Part shown: piece after piece, positions 61,055 to 64,000 of the stretch
How positions within the stretch are numbered: the stretch's first letter is position 1
Layout of the letters: each line of letters begins with the position of its first letter
Assembly: GCF_000241345.1 (NCBI RefSeq)
Contig: NZ_BAED01000003.1
Span: 62,001-126,000, forward strand
Direction of reading: 5' to 3'
From: Gordonia amarae NBRC 15530
Lineage (GTDB): Bacteria > Actinomycetota > Actinomycetes > Mycobacteriales > Mycobacteriaceae
DNA length: 64,000 nucleotides
The notes under the pieces: model-generated
Told to the model about the DNA's origin: nothing
Databases searched by the model: none
What the model saw: only the letters and a program-made list of their open reading frames with translations
Made by a program: the position numbers and the translations under genes

Positions 61055-62269
61055 TCAGGTGAGCCAATCTCGGGTGAGGGCGGCGCCGAGCCGAACCGCC
61101 GTCGCCGACAGCACGGCATCGTCGGCGCGGCTCGCGGCGCTCGCCAGGTCGGCCCACCGGGTGACCAGCACCCGCGGGTCGGAGGTGTACAGCGCCAGAT
61201 CGTGCAGGTGGCCGTTGGCGCGGCTCGATGACGCGCCGGCGACGGTGAGTTCACTTGTCTCGGCGAACCCCGCCTCGACGATGTCGGCGACGGTGGGTTG
61301 CAGGCCGTCGAGCGGCAGCATCCACACGGTCGACAGCCATACCCACAGCAGCCGGGCGGCCAGCAGCCTGCGCGCCAGTACCCGCCTGTTGGACAGCGCC
61401 GGCCAGATGAGCGAGACCTCGGCGCGCCACGCGTCGACCATCGCCTCTTCCAGCCGCTCGCGGACGGCCGGATCGATGGTTGACAACGCCGAACTGCAGG
61501 TGACCTGGGAGTACGCAACGTCGAGGATGGCGTCGCGGAAACCGCCCCACTCGTAGTCCATGAACTGCACGCCGCCACCGTTGATGAGGATGTTCTCGGG
61601 CCCGATGTCGGAGGTGCTGAAGGCGCGGTGCTCGCCCTCGGTGAACAGGTCACACGCGTTGGCGAGCATGCCCGTCACCCGCGGCGGCACCGGCACATCG
61701 AGCGCCCGCAGCGCCCCGTCGAACAGGGAGAAGGCACGCACCGCCTGTTCCCGCAGGACGTTGACCTCCTCCGCCCGGTTCGAGCCGCGCCGGAGCAGCG
61801 CCCGGAAATCACTCTCGCCGCCGAACGTGGCGGCGTGCATCCGTCCCAGGGCCTGCCCCCACGCACTCACCGCGTGGACGGCCTCGGTGACGTCGCGCCC
61901 GGTCAGCAGCTCCGACATCGACCGGCCATGGCCGAGGTCGCTGAGGACCAGGACACGTGCGTCGGCATCGGAGGCGATGATCTGGGGGCCCGGCCGCGAT
62001 TGCGTCGGCAGGGTGGTCGCGTACTTGTAGGCCGCGATCTCGCGATGGAAGGCGTGCGGCTCCTCGTCGACCGGCAACGCCTTGATGACCAACGTCCGCG
62101 CCTGGGAGAACGGGTTCTGGGCGACGCGCACCCGGACAACCGTGGTGCGGCCGCGGCCCCCGAGATCCTCGGGATCATCGAGCACAACCGACGAACCTGC
62201 GCGCTGAGACAACACGGCCTCGGCTGCGCGCACCACGCTGACAATGCGACCCTCTGTAAGTACCGTCAT
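61055..62269 (-). CDS. Aminoglycoside phosphotransferase-fold protein with altered catalytic loop
   Basis: A 404-aa kinase-like protein of the APH/choline-kinase fold. The ATP-binding Lys (VIKALP, K63) and Glu (E77) are present. The catalytic loop reads [13 protein letters not shown]: Asp221 and Asn226 are kept, but the usual His before the Asp is Thr/Ser. The metal Asp is in FMDYEWGGF (D238). The substrate is unknown. It starts 7 nt upstream of rarA with no sign of a resistance context. ATG 62269 is chosen over an in-frame codon at 62302. The 108-nt gap to the next gene shows nothing recognised. Confidence 0.78.
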   Translation of the reverse strand: MTVLTEGRIVSVVRAAEAVLSQRAGSSVVLDDPEDLGGRGRTTVVRVRVAQNPFSQARTLVIKALPVDEEPHAFHREIAAYKYATTLPTQSRPGPQIIASDADARVLVLSDLGHGRSMSELLTGRDVTEAVHAVSAWGQALGRMHAATFGGESDFRALLRRGSNRAEEVNVLREQAVRAFSLFDGALRALDVPVPPRVTGMLANACDLFTEGEHRAFSTSDIGPENILINGGGVQFMDYEWGGFRDAILDVAYSQVTCSSALSTIDPAVRERLEEAMVDAWRAEVSLIWPALSNRRVLARRLLAARLLWVWLSTVWMLPLDGLQPTVADIVEAGFAETSELTVAGASSSRANGHLHDLALYTSDPRVLVTRWADLASAASRADDAVLSATAVRLGAALTRDWLT

Positions 62270-62377
62270 GGCACTGACCAACCTACCCAATAACGGTGAC
62301 ACACGTCATCGTTGTTCATTCAAATGAACGCCAGTTGTGCTGTGGCACATTGCAGCTGGCGGATTACGGACGATTTA

Positions 62378-63370
62378 TCACACCGGATTCACTGGACTGA
62401 CGTCGACAGACACCGAAATCTCACTGCGCGTGGAATCGGTGTAGATCACACCCCGCAGCGGCGGCACATCGTCGTAGTCGCGGCCCCAGGCGACCGTGAC
62501 GTGCCGTTCGTCCACCCATTTGTCGTTGGTCGGATCGAAGGCCAGCCAGTAGCCGGGTTCGGACGGATTGTCGGGATCGGGAGCGGTCCCCTGCACCCAC
62601 ACCGCCGCCCACGCATGGCTGGCGTCGGCGCCATAGATCCGTTCCCGGCCCGGCGGTGGATCGGTCGCGAGATACCCGGATTCGTAGCGGCCGGCCAGCC
62701 CGACCGACCGCAGGCATGCCAGCGCGACCCGCGCGAAGTCCTGGCATACGCCCTTGCGGCGTTCGAGCACGGTGTCGACCTTGGTGCTGATGGCCGTCGA
62801 CCCCGATTCGTAGGTGAAGTCGTGGAAGATCCGGGTGGTCAGATCCCGTACCGCCTCCACGAGCGGACGGCCGGGGAAGAACACCTCGGCCGCGTACGCC
62901 CGCACCGCGGGGGTGATCTCCGGCGGGTACAGGTCCATCGAGAACTCACGCAGCACCGCCGACCCCGACAGTCCGGGACGGGCCTGCTCCCACGGCCCCA
63001 CTGCCCCGGGTGTTTCGAACAGCGCCGGATCGACCGGATCGACCTCCACCAGCGATTCCGACACCACCACCAGCTCACGATGCGCCGAATGCACATGGAA
63101 GTAGGCGTCGCTGTTGCCGTAGACGTCCACCCCCGTCGACCGGTCGTCGGGTGCGGGGTCGATGGTCACCGACGCGTTGAGCACCCGCTGATGGACCAGG
63201 TCACGGGGCCGCAGATAGCAGCGGCCGTACGACGAGGAGACCACGTCGTTGTAGGTGTAGGACGTCCTGTGCATCACCTGGTACCGCCGGGTGCCCGGTA
63301 CCTGCTGCGCACCACCGGCCTCGGCGGTGGGCGCGAACGGTGCCGCGGTGTTCTCGTAGGCCGTCATCAC
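62378..63370 (-). CDS. Transglutaminase-like cysteine protease-fold protein
   Basis: A 330-aa protein. The N-terminal domain (YQVMHRTSYTYNDVVSSSYG and LRPRDLVHQRV) is the bacterial transglutaminase N-terminal type. The catalytic triad is in RRKGVCQDFARVAL (C209), GADASHAWAAVW (H252) and WLAFDPTND (D279). Such proteins sit beside an alpha-E-domain gene, as here, and usually a circularly permuted ATP-grasp gene, forming a predicted peptide-modification system of unknown product. The ATG overlaps the alpha-E stop (ATGA). Confidence 0.9.
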   Translation of the reverse strand: MMTAYENTAAPFAPTAEAGGAQQVPGTRRYQVMHRTSYTYNDVVSSSYGRCYLRPRDLVHQRVLNASVTIDPAPDDRSTGVDVYGNSDAYFHVHSAHRELVVVSESLVEVDPVDPALFETPGAVGPWEQARPGLSGSAVLREFSMDLYPPEITPAVRAYAAEVFFPGRPLVEAVRDLTTRIFHDFTYESGSTAISTKVDTVLERRKGVCQDFARVALACLRSVGLAGRYESGYLATDPPPGRERIYGADASHAWAAVWVQGTAPDPDNPSEPGYWLAFDPTNDKWVDERHVTVAWGRDYDDVPPLRGVIYTDSTRSEISVSVDVSPVNPV

Positions 63371-64000
63371 CCGCCGCTCCCGCCGGTGAGATCGATATCC
63401 GCACCCTGGCCCGCCCAGAGCGGCCGCAGCGCGCGTGGTTGCGCGAACCGGGTCCGGGCCAGCAGATCGGACACCTCCCGGATGCCACCACGCAGCGTCG
63501 TCATCAACTCCCCCAGGTCAGCGCGGCGTCCCTCCGCGTCGGCGGCGGTCAGATCGGCCGGGTCGGCACGGCGCAGTTCGGCTGTCAGGTCCTCGACGAT
63601 GCGCTCGGCGCCCGCCGACCGGACCGAATCGGGCAGCGCCGTCAGATCCCGCATCATCGTGGTGAGCTGGTACACCATCGATCGCGGGTTCGATTCGTCG
63701 AACAGCATCAGTTCGAGCACAGCGCCGAGCCTGATCAGGCCGCGGTTGCGCCGCCGGTACGTGACCGACGACTCGTTGGCCACCAGAAACGACTCCAGGA
63801 GCGGCTGTTCCAGGTCGGGTTCGCGGACATCGGTGAACAGCGCCGCGGTCAGGTCGGCGAGCGCGATGGCCCGTTCCGCGCGACGGCCCACGTCCAGCAG
63901 GTACCAGCCGGGGTCCTGCACCATCGACTCGGCCTGCAGGCCGGACAGGGCCAGCACCGCGAACAGGATGTCGTCGTGCACCGATGCGAGTTCCGGTCCC
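63367..64000 (-). CDS. Alpha-E (DUF403) domain protein, 5' end outside window
   Basis: At least 211 residues are visible, mostly helical, with ILFAVLALSGLQAESMVQDP and GWYLLDVGRRAERAIALADL, FLVANESSVTYRRRN and LDPxxPRSMVYQL-type blocks of the alpha-E family. An in-frame GTG occurs at 63981, but the frame continues to the edge, and family members are about 100 residues longer at the N-terminus, so the gene is cut by the window. It is translationally coupled to the transglutaminase and likely part of the same peptide-modification cassette. Confidence 0.88.
   Translation of the reverse strand, partial: GPELASVHDDILFAVLALSGLQAESMVQDPGWYLLDVGRRAERAIALADLTAALFTDVREPDLEQPLLESFLVANESSVTYRRRNRGLIRLGAVLELMLFDESNPRSMVYQLTTMMRDLTALPDSVRSAGAERIVEDLTAELRRADPADLTAADAEGRRADLGELMTTLRGGIREVSDLLARTRFAQPRALRPLWAGQGADIDLTGGSGG

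Overview
The window is a gene-dense, high-GC chromosomal segment of a mycolic-acid actinobacterium (order Mycobacteriales). Gene content and order follow the conserved Mycobacterium tuberculosis blocks Rv1379-Rv1436 and Rv2533-Rv2569: the rib operon, uvrC-rapZ-yvcK-whiA, gap-pgk-tpiA-secG-ppc, the pyr operon, gmk-mihF-rpoZ-coaBC-metK-priA-fmt-rsmB, nusB-efp-pepQ, the aro genes, and mltG-ruvX-alaS-rarA. There are no PE/PPE genes, and codon use and protein similarity look closest to Gordonia or a relative. The genus is an inference. Most genes lie on the minus strand, with many 1-4 nt stop/start overlaps that imply translational coupling.

Region 1 (1-18.3 kb, all minus strand), read in the direction of transcription: rpe, ribD, an FMN riboswitch, ribE, ribBA, ribH, a small PH-like membrane protein, uvrC, rapZ, yvcK, whiA, gap, pgk, tpiA, secG, ppc, then hen1 and pnkp. 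The last two form a bacterial RNA-repair pair, and pnkp is cut by the window edge.

Region 2 (18.3-22.8 kb) is an accessory insert between rpe and rsmB, which are neighbours in M. tuberculosis. It holds a LysR regulator, a divergent DapA-family lyase, a stand-alone DUF262/HNH protein of the GmrSD type, and a secreted CAP-domain protein. Related inverted repeats lie at both ends of the LysR/DapA/DUF262 part.

Region 3 (22.8-41.2 kb, minus) holds housekeeping genes: mihF-gmk-rpoZ-coaBC, metK-priA-fmt-rsmB, and the pyrimidine operon pyrR-pyrB-pyrC-(membrane protein)-carA-carB-pyrF. A PyrR RNA-binding box overlaps the pyrR ribosome-binding site.

Region 4 (41.3-52 kb) has a plus-strand ERCC4-type nuclease with a C-terminal Lsr2-like DNA-binding domain, then pepQ-efp-nusB, a plus-strand membrane protein, and a GntR-controlled amino-acid ABC transporter plus racemase-like cassette. 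That cassette occupies the place where aroQ sits in M. tuberculosis. The block aroC-aroK-aroB follows.

Region 5 (52-64 kb, minus) contains a Uma2-like nuclease, a small prepilin peptidase, aroE, mltG, ruvX, alaS, rarA, a degenerate kinase-fold protein, and a transglutaminase/alpha-E pair cut by the right edge.

The items most worth a second look are the ERCC4-Lsr2 fusion, the DUF262-HNH protein in its insert, the Hen1-Pnkp pair, the racemase homologue lacking both catalytic cysteines, the PyrR box, and a perfect 27-bp inverted repeat at 42265-42319. No tRNA, rRNA, CRISPR array or insertion sequence was seen.
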